Origin: Branchiostoma belcheri
Taxonomy: Eukaryota; Chordata; Leptocardii; Amphioxiformes; Branchiostomatidae
Assembly: GCF_001625305.1 (NCBI RefSeq)
Contig: NW_017802379.1
Span: 5,405,321-5,469,320, forward strand
Length of the DNA: 64,000 bases
Direction of reading: 5' to 3'
Shown here one piece after another: positions 1 to 9,860 of the stretch; position 1 is the first letter of the stretch; every line of letters begins with the position of its first letter. Under the pieces are notes generated by a model. That model saw nothing but the letters and a program-made list of their open reading frames with translations, did not search any database and was not told the DNA's origin. The position numbers were made by a program, and so were the translations under genes.

Positions 1-241
1 TGTCCTTGTTGCCAGGCGTTGCCTTGTTCGTCTGAGAGACTCCATATGGGGGCTTCGGAGCCTCCTCTCTCTTTTTGGTTGACGTTTAAAGTGCCGATAT
101 GGAGGCCGTACATGTGGTACCAGAACGTCAGGCAGTAGCTGGTATGGCTTGAAGACGAGGGGATAACGGGAAGGGTAGGAGACAACAGGCGTGCCGTCAC
201 TCCGGGGTCGATGTTGGATGCCTCGAAGTACATGTAGTGCC
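1..241 (-). CDS. MAM gene exon 5: second half of MAM domain 2, cut by window edge
   Basis: The acceptor is tccttacag|GG at 241. The frame starts HYMYFEAS, then [16 protein letters not shown] and QGNAW, matching exon 3 position by position. The exon is still open at base 1, so the end of domain 2 and the rest of the gene lie outside the window. Confidence 0.85.
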
Positions 242-2180
242 CTGTAAGGATAAACAGTTACATTCATGCAATGTGCATCATCGTGCGAGACCTAGACATG
301 GATTGAACTTCAGTCGTTGAACACAGGAATACAACGGAATATTGCAGTGAGAAAATGTGACAGCATAAGTACATTTACGTTTTCGTATGTAGGAAGAGAT
401 TTTACCTTGTACTGTGCCCAAGGTATGGTCCACACCTGGCCCTGTGTCGCCAGTACTCGTATGTCCTTGGTGCCATGTCCACTCAGCCGAGTCGTGGATG
501 TCCTGTCGGTACCCACATATGGACGACAGTTCAAATGTACAGAATGCAGAGGAGTCCGGAAATGGTGTTGTTGTAGGCAGAACTAGAAAATGATACAATG
601 ACATTGGCTTTAGTGATAACCAGTAACTCCCAGATTAAACATTGCTGCAACATTACTCATTATAGACACTATGTATAATGTGGTTGTAATAATGATGTCA
701 TTCAGTAGTTAATACTATTCCTCAGAATCACCATCATTTAAGATTGATGAAACATCACAGTAGTACATATATCTGTTCAGGTAAATGTTTACCTGTTGTT
801 GGAATTGGAACACATTCATCACTGACAGTGACGTCATCGATAGCGATGTCTCCTCTGAAGCCGTTTCCGCGAACGGCCTCAAAGACGACGTTGAAACTGC
901 TGCTTCCGTCCATCTGCGCATGTCCGAACTGCCAGGCGTTACCCTGGTTACCGCTAACCGTCCAAACCGGGGTTCCCAGGATGCCTTGCTTCCTGATGTA
1001 CACGTTGAGAGTCCCCGTACTGTCCCCGAACATGTGGTAGTAGAACCTCAGGCAGTAGGGAGCACTGTTGGCGGGGAAGGGCGAGGAGACAAGGCGGGCA
1101 GCGTCACCTTGATTGCCAGGTACTGATGTCTCCAGGTACATGTAATAACCTAATGCTAACAGGAAATACAACACAACCTTAACTTGCAATTGTGTCAGGG
1201 GGAATGCAACCATGGTTCTGATATATGTATATAGGTGTAGTTAAATGTTTCTCTGCCCGAACTCAAATTCAACAAAATGCGCATTAAGCATATCAAATGA
1301 AGGACAAAATAGTAATTCCTGTGTCTACATTGCTGTTGCATGTTGCATCTGTCATGACAATTATATAAAAGCTATAACAAAATCATTCTTTAGAACTAAT
1401 CGTGGACAAACAAATGCGTTCTTACCAGTGCCCAGCGTATGATCAACTGACGGCCCAGTGTTAGTGGTTGGTGTCGGTCCGGAATGACGGATCCAGTCCT
1501 GGCCATTTGCGGTGTCCTGGGTGTACCCGCATAGGTCACTGGTCTCAAAGTCGCACGACCATGTTGTACATTGGCCTAGATGGTAGAGCATATTAGGAGT
1601 GAAATGAGTTCACCAGTGGACCATTTCGGAATACACTCTATGCGAATTCGAGACATTTAAGTATATTTAACTGTTACAGTACACAATACATTATCAAATC
1701 TCGAAGTCTATATAAATTGTATTATAAAGCTGCACACTGTCCGACTGTTGCAGAGAAGTATTACATGCAGAATACAGAAATGCTGTATCCTTGTGTCAAT
1801 ACAAACAAATGGCTTACACACTAACAGCTCAGAATATGGATTATTGTATCATGGTAAAATCATGAAAATATGACAGATTACGTATGCATAACAAATGCAT
1901 TCTGTTTCAATGAGAAATCCATATGTTAGTGACAGCCAAAAAGAGGCACGCGGAAATATGTCGCGACCTTTCCGACACTCACAGTGCAAGCGGTATGCGG
2001 CAAACAATGCTTCAAACTACACGGCAGTTTTGCCTATTACTAAAGACCACAGCGCCGAAAACTGTGACAAATCTTAAGCTTTCAACCATTTGAACGTCTA
2101 GATTCATAACGCTAAGACGTACCTGATTGTAAATGTTGCACAATTAGGACGAAGGCGCAGACAGTCACAGTCCACTCCAT
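1..2180 (-). CDS. MAM-domain secreted protein gene, 5' part (continues beyond position 1)
   Basis: Five minus-strand exons join in one frame: 2180-2123, 1575-1426, 1149-793, 582-406 and 241-<1. The product starts with a signal peptide, followed by one whole MAM domain and most of a second. MAM domains are about 160-residue extracellular adhesion or dimerisation modules of receptors, metalloproteases and matrix proteins. The sequence shows the MAM hallmarks: a Cys-x-Phe-Glu start, Leu-Cys-Gly-Tyr, the DHT-x-G-(x)-YYMYLE or HYMYFE segment, the YCLxFxYHMxG core, and a domain-ending Asp-Glu-Cys. Every internal junction is phase 1. The start is the ATG at 2180, which opens a hydrophobic leader. 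No transmembrane segment or other domain is visible inside the window, so the family member cannot be named. It could be a short MAM-repeat protein or the N-terminus of a larger receptor. Confidence 0.85.
406..582 (-). CDS. MAM gene exon 4: linker and first half of MAM domain 2
   Basis: This 177-base exon is phase 1 to 1 (acceptor ttttctag|TT, donor ACAAG|GTAAAA). It opens with a short Thr/Pro linker, then gives the CTFE start, the ICGY segment, a tryptophan motif and the DHTLGT turn of a second MAM domain. It is a diverged duplicate of exon 2. Confidence 0.85.
793..1149 (-). CDS. MAM gene exon 3: second half of MAM domain 1
   Basis: This 357-base exon is phase 1 to 1. It starts YYMYLE and runs through the [11 protein letters not shown] core, a GTLNVYIR strand, the GNQGNAW segment and an IAIDDV strand to a closing Asp-Glu-Cys. 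All four MAM cysteines of domain 1 are therefore present across exons 2 and 3. The donor is ACAACAG|GTAAAC. Confidence 0.87.
1426..1575 (-). CDS. MAM gene exon 2: first half of MAM domain 1
   Basis: This 150-base exon is phase 1 to 1 (acceptor ccatctag|GC, donor CACTG|GTAAGA). It encodes the N-terminal half of a MAM domain: CDFE, then LCGY, a QDW tryptophan, and the Gly-Pro...DHTLGT turn. These are standard MAM landmarks, including the first two conserved cysteines. Confidence 0.85.
2123..2180 (-). CDS. MAM gene exon 1: signal peptide
   Basis: ATG at 2180 opens 19 codons plus one base. The leader begins [15 protein letters not shown]: a hydrophobic core after a short N-terminus, as in a secretory signal peptide. 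The donor is CAATCAG|GTACGT. The exon ends in phase 1 and the next exon supplies the last two bases of a Gly codon. Confidence 0.75.
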
Positions 2181-2523
2181 GGTGTTTTCGAGTGTGCCTC
2201 CTCGCTCGCGAGCACACGGAAATGTTGACACAGGCTCGACGGAACAGTCTTTGGCCCCTACACACGGAACCTTTGCTCAGCGATCTGCGCATGACAAATT
2301 TATTCGGGTAGAGTATCTCAACATCTTTTGTTGCCGCGCGAACATAGCAAATTTGCCGCGAGACACCTGAGCCAATTATTCAGTGTTTTAACCTGGTTAA
2401 CCTGCACAGTCTGGTTGTTAAACGTTGAATAGGTGATTTATTACGTCCTTGAGGTCAGACGATAATCAGAACCACTTGTCGGGAACACCGTGTGGGGACA
2501 ACAACGTAACTCGGCAGCGACAA

Positions 2524-2618
2524 CCTAATCTCCAAGTAGATCCTATATATGGTGGCAAATTGGTCAGAGAGGGGCCAAAACGCCACCCACAGATAAGCGA
2601 CAACAAACAATAGATTAG
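2524..2618. mobile_element. Small MITE remnant, 8-bp terminal inverted repeats
   Basis: The left end CCTAATCT and right end AGATTAGG are complementary. The 16 bases after the first two (TAATCTCCAAG then T or C, then AGA) match the left end of the element at 56238-56387, so the two belong to one family. This copy is diverged. Confidence 0.45.
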
Positions 2619-2828
2619 GAAATCAGATAGCTAGCCCACTGGCTGTTATTCTCTTGAATAAAAAAAATAATTCTATTTTTTCCACAAGAACATGTCGATT
2701 CTGAAAGTTTGTCAATCTTGTCCTTTATCATAGTATCAACTTGATGTCATCTTCTGCCTTTATTAGTTGTTCCTTTCATAGTTTTTCCCTATATGTGTAA
2801 CACTGACAATCATGCAATGTTAATGGAC

Positions 2829-2882
2829 TTTACATGGCTAGCTCCAAACAACTTTTAAGTTGTTTGGAGCTAGCCATGTAAA
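2829..2882. repeat. Perfect 26-bp inverted repeat (hairpin)
   Basis: The arms 2829-2854 and 2857-2882 are exact reverse complements separated by two bases. The arm begins TTTACATGGCTAGCTCC. This is a cruciform-capable palindrome, probably the relic of a foldback or MITE element. No gene overlaps it. Confidence 0.85.
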
Positions 2883-3741
2883 ACATGTCGTTTTGACGTA
2901 GATTTCAGTACCGTTACTACCTTATAAGGTTGCCATCCTTACGCGGACCTAATGTAATGTTTTTAAATGGCACGTGCACTGGGGATATACAACATTTCGG
3001 CGTTGCGATTTTCCCAACACTGGGCTTGAGATATATGTATGTTGATATCAGCGACATTGTGGATCATACGCTCGGTCTCCGTGCACTACGTGGGTATCGT
3101 GACGGTATGTGCAAACATGGAACATATATCTTGAAACATGTTGAGATCTGCAAACATGATATAAAACCACTTGTGGCATGCCGGCACGCTTGTTGGTTTT
3201 GCTCTCTCCCCGAAGCAAAGCTTAGTGGCCATTTTTACCCCACTCTGTATCGGCTGAACCCACAGTTTACAACTCAATGTTTACAGTTCACGTTGTACAA
3301 CAAAGCTTTTCTCTTGTAGTACGCCTAAGTTGTCAACAACGTTCATCCATTTTTACCGAGATTGACATCAACGTTAGTAACCTTCGTAATTAGATAATCT
3401 TATCGTCCTTCTTCGACACACATATAAGTGCCTGGTACCGAAACGGGCCGTCATTGGTCGTCATAATTAGATTATCAACTTCACATTAATTATGCACGGC
3501 CGTTCTGCACACCTGTGTAAAAACAACTTTGGTTCGAAATGGCGCTTTCGTACGACGGGAATACTCTGGGCTGATTTTTCACAACTTTCAGGGTACTTTT
3601 AGACGTTTTCGTCGGTAGAATGTCTTAGTAAGTGTGCAGCAGAATGTTTGGAAGTTTTCGCTGTGGATTTGTGCCGTTCTGGTGATGTTTTGAGGAGAAA
3701 ATGCGGATTTCCTGACCTGGCGAATTTTGGAGAAGACAAAA

Positions 3742-3808
3742 ATGGCGAAACAGTTGGGAAGAGTAGAGTGGTATGGACGAATGGAGACGACTTCGCTCAT
3801 TGTATCAG
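3742..3808 (+). CDS. Possible first coding exon of an unidentified plus-strand transcript
   Basis: ATG at 3742 sits in a strong start context (AAAAATGGCG) and opens 22 codons plus one base before a usable donor, TATCAG|GTAAAC. The upstream 200 bases are less AT-rich than the surroundings and include an inverted CCAAT-type box (TCATTGGTCG near 3452), as in a TATA-less promoter. Downstream at 4.67-8.4 kb lie many exon-like repeats on the same strand with good donors. Joining this exon to the first of them keeps one open frame, but later repeats have stops in all frames. It may therefore be the 5' end of a noncoding or decayed gene. The product is not recognised. Confidence 0.25.
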
Positions 3809-4669
3809 GTAAACCAGCACATTGTTTGGCTGACATTATTCCTTAGCAACTAGTACGAACATGTCAACATATTCCGTAAGAAATGAACTATTTTTGTATT
3901 AGGTAGCGACCTTCCTAATTTTACATAGGCATAGAAAAGTCCATCAAGTTGCCGCGTTTTCAACAACATTTGCAATGTGCGGTGCACTTGTAGAGTGTTA
4001 AATATATGTGCATGACGTTTTAGTCAGTTGTTCAGCGTTTTGAGGTTATATTTGTCGAAAGACATTCTGCATTGACCAAACCATTTTCTCTCTTTTATCT
4101 CCACGTGGTTTAAAACACCTGTTGGAATGTGGCTGTGTACATAATTAGTTATTTTTCCCGCCAAAAATTTGCGTAACAGGATGGGGCGCCTCAAAGCTTC
4201 AGGGCGCCGAAATGAATGCGATACAAAACGGTTGAAAACTAGTTAAGTCTAGTTGACCATACTTTGAAATTCGTTCTTCATTATCATTTGCAATGTATCA
4301 TCATTTATAATTTGAAAGCTTGTTCGTTTGCTTTTAATAGAGTAATTCAGTAAATAGTAATGACCAAGCCCAAGTGTTTCTGGCGCAAACACTACAGATG
4401 ACTATGCTTGAATGTAGCAATTCCTGTTTTCAAAATATTTTGCGCCGAGTTTTTCGTATTCCACATAAAGTTTCAGTTGAAGGGGGTTGATTTATTTTAT
4501 TGTTTCTATCCCCGTTTTTATGGTCATTATGTAGAGTTTTCGTCCAGGTATGTGTTTTAAAGTAAAGATATTTAAGGTGTGTGTGTGTGCATTGCTAGTT
4601 TTTAAGTTGAGACAAGCATCCAACTTATTTTCTATAATGTATGCATGTATGTAATACTATGTATATTGG

Positions 4670-5900
4670 TTAGATGAAGGCTGATGCAGTAGTAAAGACT
4701 ATTGTCTCTGAACCTGACACGACAGAGTGGACCAGACCAGATGATCTGAAGACCAAAGAGGAATATCGGGTGAGAAAAATCCCACTTATGCATTTTACCT
4801 ACCATTTACAAATGTACTTGGTATTATTTGAGACAAGTGTGTAACTTTTAAGTTGCTGACTGATGCAGTACTGAAGACTGCTGACTGAACCTGACAAGAC
4901 AGATTGGACCAGATGATTTGAAGACCGAAGAGGAATATCAGGTGAGAAAAATCCCAATATGGCATTTTACCTACAATTATTTGGTCTTATTTGAGACAAG
5001 TGTGTCACTTTTAATGTCTGTATAGTCAGGTAGCTGCTGACTGATGCAGTAGTGAGGACTACTGTCTGATTCTGAACCTGAGAAGACAGACTGGACCAGA
5101 CCAGATGATTTGAAGACCCAAGAGAAATATCAGGTGAGAAAAATCTGAATTCTGCATTTAACCTATTATTTACTTCATGTTGTTTGAGACAGTGTGTAAC
5201 TTCTAATGTCTGCATAGTTAGGTGGCTGCTGACTGATGCAGTATTGAAGACTTCTGTTTGAACCTGGCAAGACAGTTCAGATGATTTGAAGATTCAAGAG
5301 GAATATCAGGTGAGAAAAATCCCAATTCTGTATTTAACCTACAACTATTTGGTCTTATTTGAGACAAGTGTGTAAATTTTAATGTCTGTATAGTTAGGTG
5401 GCTGCCAAATTATACAGGAGTGAAGACTACTGTCTGAACCTGACAAGACAGATTGGACCAGAAGTTTTGAAGACCGGTATCGAAGAGGAATATCAGGTGA
5501 GAAAAATCCCAATTCTGCATTTTACCTACAACTTTTGGTCTTATTTGAGACAAGTGTGTAACTTCTACTGTCTGTATAGTTAGGTGGCTGCTGACTGATT
5601 CAGTAGTGGTGAATTGTTCATAAACCTGACAAGAGAATATTGGGCCAGACCAGGTGATTTGAAGACCGACAATGACTCTCAGGTGAGAAAAATCTGAATT
5701 CTGCATTCAACCTACTATTTACTTTGTTATTTGAGACAAGTGTGTAATTTCTAATGTCTGTAGTTAGGTGGCTGCTGACTGATGCAGTCGTGAAGACTAC
5801 TGCCTGAACCTGACAAGAGAAGATTGGACCAGATCGGGTGATTTTGAGACACAAGAGCAAGATGATAAGGACATTTCTAGGAAGACGCAAAGTACAAGGT
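4670..5900 (+). repeat. Tandem array of about 180-bp exon-like repeats
   Basis: At least seven imperfect units follow each other. Each holds a GATGCAGTAGTGAAGACTA-like start, a segment ending GAGGAATATCAG, then GTGAGAAAAAT, and a spacer with TTATTTGAGACAAGTGTGTA. The donor-like GT falls at 4770, 4942, 5134, 5310, 5497 and 5683, so the spacing is 172-192 bases. The seventh unit has lost it. Some units keep an open frame across the exon-like part (4690-4769, 5417-5496) but in different frames, and others carry stops. The array is therefore either noncoding or a decayed set of duplicated exons. Confidence 0.75.
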
Positions 5901-6439
5901 CACAAGAGTGCATCTTTACCTAGTAGCTAGTTGCCCATTCATACCTGGCATCAATTGTTCTTTTATACAGGTATAATTAGGGTCAGCAGTCCTGATGTTC
6001 CTGTCCAAACCAGGCCTCAGCCAACCAGCTGACTTAAAGTTAAAGACAGACCAAAGTGAAGAGATTGTATACAGGTGAGACAATGCTTTACAACTTTATT
6101 TTTCTATATGAACATATCTAAGCAAAGGGGTTGTATGATTGAAGGATTTCATGTATTTTATCTTTTATGGTCACTCAATGTTGCCTGGAATTTTGGGGGG
6201 GAGCATCACACTAATTATTCATCATATCATTTAGGTGTGTCCTGATGTTCCCGTCCTGATGACGTCCCTGTCCTGAGTGGGAGAAACATGTGATGATGGC
6301 CAACTTCTGTCCACACCAGACCAAATGATGTCTTGGCAAACCTGTTGACTTGAAGACACAGTGAAGAGTTTGTACAGGTGAAACAACACTTCACAACTTA
6401 AAACCTTTTTCTGATTTGTTACAAACCCTGAGGCATAAC

Positions 6440-7728
6440 CTCACCTCACCTCACCGGTCCCATAGCAGTCTGTCCTGCCGTCGGGGCAACTAAACTGTCC
6501 ACAAGAGTTATCCACCCAGGGCGGTTCTCAGCCAGACTTGTCAGGTGACTCAGGGGACGTCCTGTCCATTCCTTAAGGTCACTAGTCCAGGTCCTTCGAG
6601 GGCGCCCCCTCAGTCGTCCACCCTCTGCCTTCCCTTGCAGTGTAGTGTGAGCTAAGGTGCCCTTCGCTCTGGTTGCATGTCCAAACCATTGCAGCTTCCT
6701 CTTCTTTACCAGTGACAGGAAACTGGGGAGAGGGCCTGCCAGTGACTTGACTCGCTGCTTAACTTCTTCATTTGTAGTGTGTGTAGACCAGTGGATCTGA
6801 AGTAGTCTCCGGTAGCAGTTCATCTCGAAGGCATTAATTCGTTTCGTGATTTCTGCGTTTAACGTCCAAGCCTCCGCCCCATACAGGAATATTGACAACA
6901 CTAGAGAACGTAGGAGATAGATTTTGTTTTTTGTTGAAATGTTACTGCTAGCCCAGATGTGCTTGAGTTTTCCCAATACTGAGGTAGACTTGGCAATCCT
7001 AATCTTGACCTCTCTGCTAGAGCTGCAGTCCGCTGTCTGTAGGGAACCTAGGTAGCTGAATTCGTTGACTTGTTCAAGGTCAGTGCCTCTCACTGTCACC
7101 TGTACAGTGTCTGGAGGGCCAGTCACTAAGCACTTGGTCTTCTCGAGACTGACTTCCCTGCCGTATCTCCTACTGGTAGAGTCCAGGCTGCTGAAGTGGG
7201 CTTGTTGGTCTTGTTTTGAGCCGTCAAGCAAATCCACGTCATCGGCAAACTGAAGGTGGTTTATGATTCGCCCTGCAAGCTTAACCGGTGACTCCAGAGG
7301 TGACAGAGCCTCTCTCATGATGTTCTCCAAGAAGATGTTACAAAGTGTTGGTGACAAGAGACAGCCCTGACGGACTCCAACTGAGGTAGGGAAACACTCG
7401 CTGAACTCGTCACCTGTCATCACTGTGCTTTGTGACCCCTTGTATAATGCTTCGATTGAGTTGATGATTCCCCGGCTGATGTTGAAGCGACGCATTACTG
7501 CCCACAGTCCATCTTGCCATATCCTATCAAAGCATTTTTTGTAGTGTACAAATGTATGGTACACTGATCTTCCCAGTTCCCAGTACTTCTCACAGATCAT
7601 GCGTAGGTTGAAGATTTGCTCTGCACAAGACCTTCCCTTCCTAAATCCAGCCTGTTCTTCTGCGAGGATTTGTTCAGCTTGTGGTTGAAGGCGGTTCAAG
7701 ATGACCTTCAAAAGGAACAACAAAACCA
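6440..7728 (-). mobile_element. 5'-truncated non-LTR retrotransposon (LINE)
   Basis: The element carries the reverse-transcriptase part of a LINE ORF2 and ends in a short tandem tail, GGTGAGGTGAGGTGAGG on the minus strand. It is flanked by a 10-bp direct repeat GAGGCATAAC at 6430-6439 and 7729-7738, which is the target-site duplication. The endonuclease half is missing, as expected from incomplete target-primed reverse transcription. The clade is not certain: the short repeat tail fits RTE-like elements, but the C-terminal WFGH and GRPR motifs occur in several clades. Confidence 0.88.
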
Positions 7729-7735
7729 GAGGCAT
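6446..7735 (-). pseudogene. LINE reverse transcriptase fragment, catalytically damaged
   Basis: A 429-codon open frame shows the reverse-transcriptase motifs in order: AGFRKGRSC (residues 29-37), a motif-A region at 61-70, VRQGCLLSPTLCN (121-133), the FADD box (163-166), and a C-terminal WFGH plus GRPRR segment typical of LINE ORF2. In motif A the first catalytic aspartate, normally two residues before the conserved KK, reads histidine (residue 64), so the enzyme is probably inactive even though the frame is open. The apparent ATG at 7735 lies in the target-site duplication, so element-derived sequence begins at about residue 3. The stop codon lies in the short tail repeat. Confidence 0.88.
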
Positions 7736-8005
7736 AACACAAAACCAGTAATGTGCTTAAAAACATCTTTCCATAGCCAAACACTTTCTACATCTATTAA
7801 AGCATTATGATTACCGGTATCTTTGATGGTTAGTCAGCGTTATCTAAGATGTTTTTGCATCATACTACAGTAATTATCCTTTCATCCTTAGTTATGCGTT
7901 TCTTGACGTTCCTGTCCTGACTGGGAGAAACCTGTGATGACGGTTGACTTCTGTGTAAACCAGACCAGATCAGGAGTTTGTACCTGTCCATGCAGGTGAG
8001 ACAAT

Positions 8006-8724
8006 ACTTAAAAACTTGAATTTTTCTTTCCTCTTGGATGTATTACGAACTGTGGGATAACATGTTGCCAGTAACAGTTACTAAACACTTTTCAAAACCT
8101 AAATTATTGTACATGTATTCAAGCAACTTTTACAACTTGCATGACTTATTCCTGTCCTCACATGTACTCGTATGTTAAGAACTCTGACATGTAAAATGCT
8201 ACAAGTACATTGTAACATGTTTAAAATCAGTTTTGTAGCGCATAACTCCTTCAAATCTATTCAATCAATGGGATAGTTGAGTTGCATGATGCTTTTCCAT
8301 CACACTTATTATCCTTTCATATTGTTAGGTGTGTCCTGAGGGTTGGCTGTCTGTTCTGGGAGAAACCAGTTGACTTGAAGATGCAGAAGGAAATGAAGAC
8401 AGCGGGCACAGTTGTGACTCACTTATGAGTATAGTTTATTTGCTCAGCAACACACGCATGCTAATACATAATCCACTTGTCCAGTCACTAAAGCTTGCAC
8501 TGCTTTTAATTACACAGTATGTCACACTTTTCTTGACTCCTTTTCACATCTTCAAACAATTAGTCCTACAAAAGAGGTTATAGTCTCCAGTATAACCTCG
8601 TTGGTCCCACATTGCACTTTGTCATTTGAAATACAGTACGTCACACTTTTCTGGATGCCTTTTGCAGTGCGTTGGACCTTTAAATGCAACATTCAGCTAC
8701 AACTTAACTATGATGATCATCGTA
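8006..8724. other. Intergenic, no gene seen
   Basis: The last copy of the exon-like repeat lies at about 8325-8395. The remainder is AT-rich and without coding features on either strand. Confidence 0.5.
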
Positions 8725-8761
8725 AACTTGCATGTTGTGTGATATACATAATCGTGTAATG

Positions 8762-8883
8762 TCATGCTTTAGTAAGGCTAATTCCTGTTGTCAGTACAGT
8801 GACTTTTGTCCCTCTGTCTTCAAGTTGTCTACCCAAAGACCGGATTGCAGCTGAGGAGGAAGAACCAGACTTTGTAGGCAGGG
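8762..8883 (-). CDS. Possible terminal exon of an unidentified gene, inside the left arm
   Basis: The acceptor CTTCTTTCACGCAG|CC at 8883 is strong. Two bases plus 39 codons follow to a TGA at 8762-8764. The product is Ser-rich, then charged (LEDRGTKVTVL near the end). The mirror copy in the right arm (plus strand, from 11256) keeps the acceptor but has an extra A that breaks the frame. The entering phase (1) agrees with the outgoing phase of the exon-like segment at 14611-14539. The protein family is not recognised, and this may be transposon sequence rather than a gene. Confidence 0.3.
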
Positions 8884-9019
8884 CTGCGTGAAAGAAGATG
8901 GGGAGGTGTGAGTATGGTTTCTTTGTGAACACAAGACAACACTCCACATGCACACACTTGCACTCACATTTCTCTTTTTTCATTTAACGTTTATTGTAGC
9001 CGGCGACTTCAATTTCATA

Positions 9020-9265
9020 TTAACCCTTGTCCTGCTGGCAATTTTTACACAATATTTTCAAATAATTTCATGTCTTAATCAGGTCACAGACCCTTGACTT
9101 TTTTTGGCCCTGTGGCGGCGTAGTTACTTCCGCATTCGTTGCGTTTCGCTGCGGTGTGATGCGTTGCACGAGAAACACCCCCAAATCGCACATATACAGG
9201 GCACTATATAGATGGTACTGTATGTGCAACCCATATATATATGGGCCCCGCAGGACAAGGGTTAA
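9020..9265. mobile_element. piggyBac-like MITE with TTAA target duplication
   Basis: TTAA at 9020-9023 and 9262-9265 flanks perfect 12-bp terminal repeats CCCTTGTCCTGC (9024-9035) and GCAGGACAAGGG (9250-9261). TTAA duplication with CCC...GGG ends is the signature of piggyBac-type transposition. There is no coding capacity. The corresponding site in the right arm (about 11120) lacks it, so it inserted after the inverted repeat formed. Confidence 0.88.
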
Positions 9266-9804
9266 GCAACACTGAAAAATTGTTCATATTGTATGGTTAA
9301 ATGCGAAATTACCCCTAAATTGTTGCTTCAGACATTTACACTTAAATTCTTCCGCCGGAAAACTTCGCATCTAAGCCGGCTGCATGAATTCCACGTTGTT
9401 ATCCTCTTCATATTGTATGAATCCAAAATTGTCGCTTTGGGACCTTTACACTAAAATTCTCTGGTCGAAAAACATCGCATCTTAGCCGGTCGCATTAATT
9501 CCTTAGTCATCCTCTTCAAATTGTATGCATCCCAAATTACCCCCAAAATCGCTTTAGACCTTTACACTTAAATTCTCTCGCCGAAAAACTTTGAATCATA
9601 CCCGGCCACATGAATTCCTTAGTCATCCTCTTCAAATCGTATGCATCCCAAATTGCAACCAAAATGGTTGCTTTAGACCTTTACACTTAAATTCTCCCAC
9701 CGAAAATCTTCGTATTACAGCCGGCTGCATTGTTGTCCTCGTTGTTGCCCAAAATTGTCGCTGTAGACCTTTCTTTACACTTACATTCTCCCGCCAAAAA
9801 ACTT

Positions 9805-9860
9805 GTCTATCTTTGTAGTAATTCCTTGTTCAGTCTATCTTTGTAGTAATTCCTTGTTCA
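9805..9860 (+). repeat. 28-bp tandem duplication
   Basis: TCTATCTTTGTAGTAATTCC plus eight further bases occurs twice in direct succession. It lies in the left arm of the long inverted repeat and is not duplicated in the right arm. Confidence 0.8.

Larger units (their letters stand above)
2181..3741. other. Intergenic stretch with two small inverted repeats
   Basis: There is no convincing gene here. The part just above 2180 (to about 2400) would hold the promoter of the MAM gene; I see no clear TATA box. A small element at 2524-2618 has ends CCTAATCT and AGATTAGG, and a perfect hairpin lies at 2829-2882. The plus-strand frame at 2930-3319 has no family features and poor context, so I did not call it. 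Confidence 0.5.
5965..8400 (+). repeat. Second exon-like repeat series, interrupted by a LINE
   Basis: Four related segments occur near 5965-6085, 6228-6385, 7885-8005 and 8325-8395. They share blocks such as CCTGTCCTGACTGGGAGAAAC and TTGACTTGAAGA. The first three end in a donor-like sequence (ACAG|GTGAGACAA at 6075, ACAG|GTGAAAC at 6378, GCAG|GTGAGACAA at 7996). They resemble the preceding array in layout but not in sequence. The LINE at 6440-7728 is inserted between the second and third copies. Confidence 0.55.

Noticed and set aside
2930-3319. 129-codon plus-strand frame
   Set aside because: No family features, no promoter or splice context, and rich in residues expected from random AT-rich sequence.
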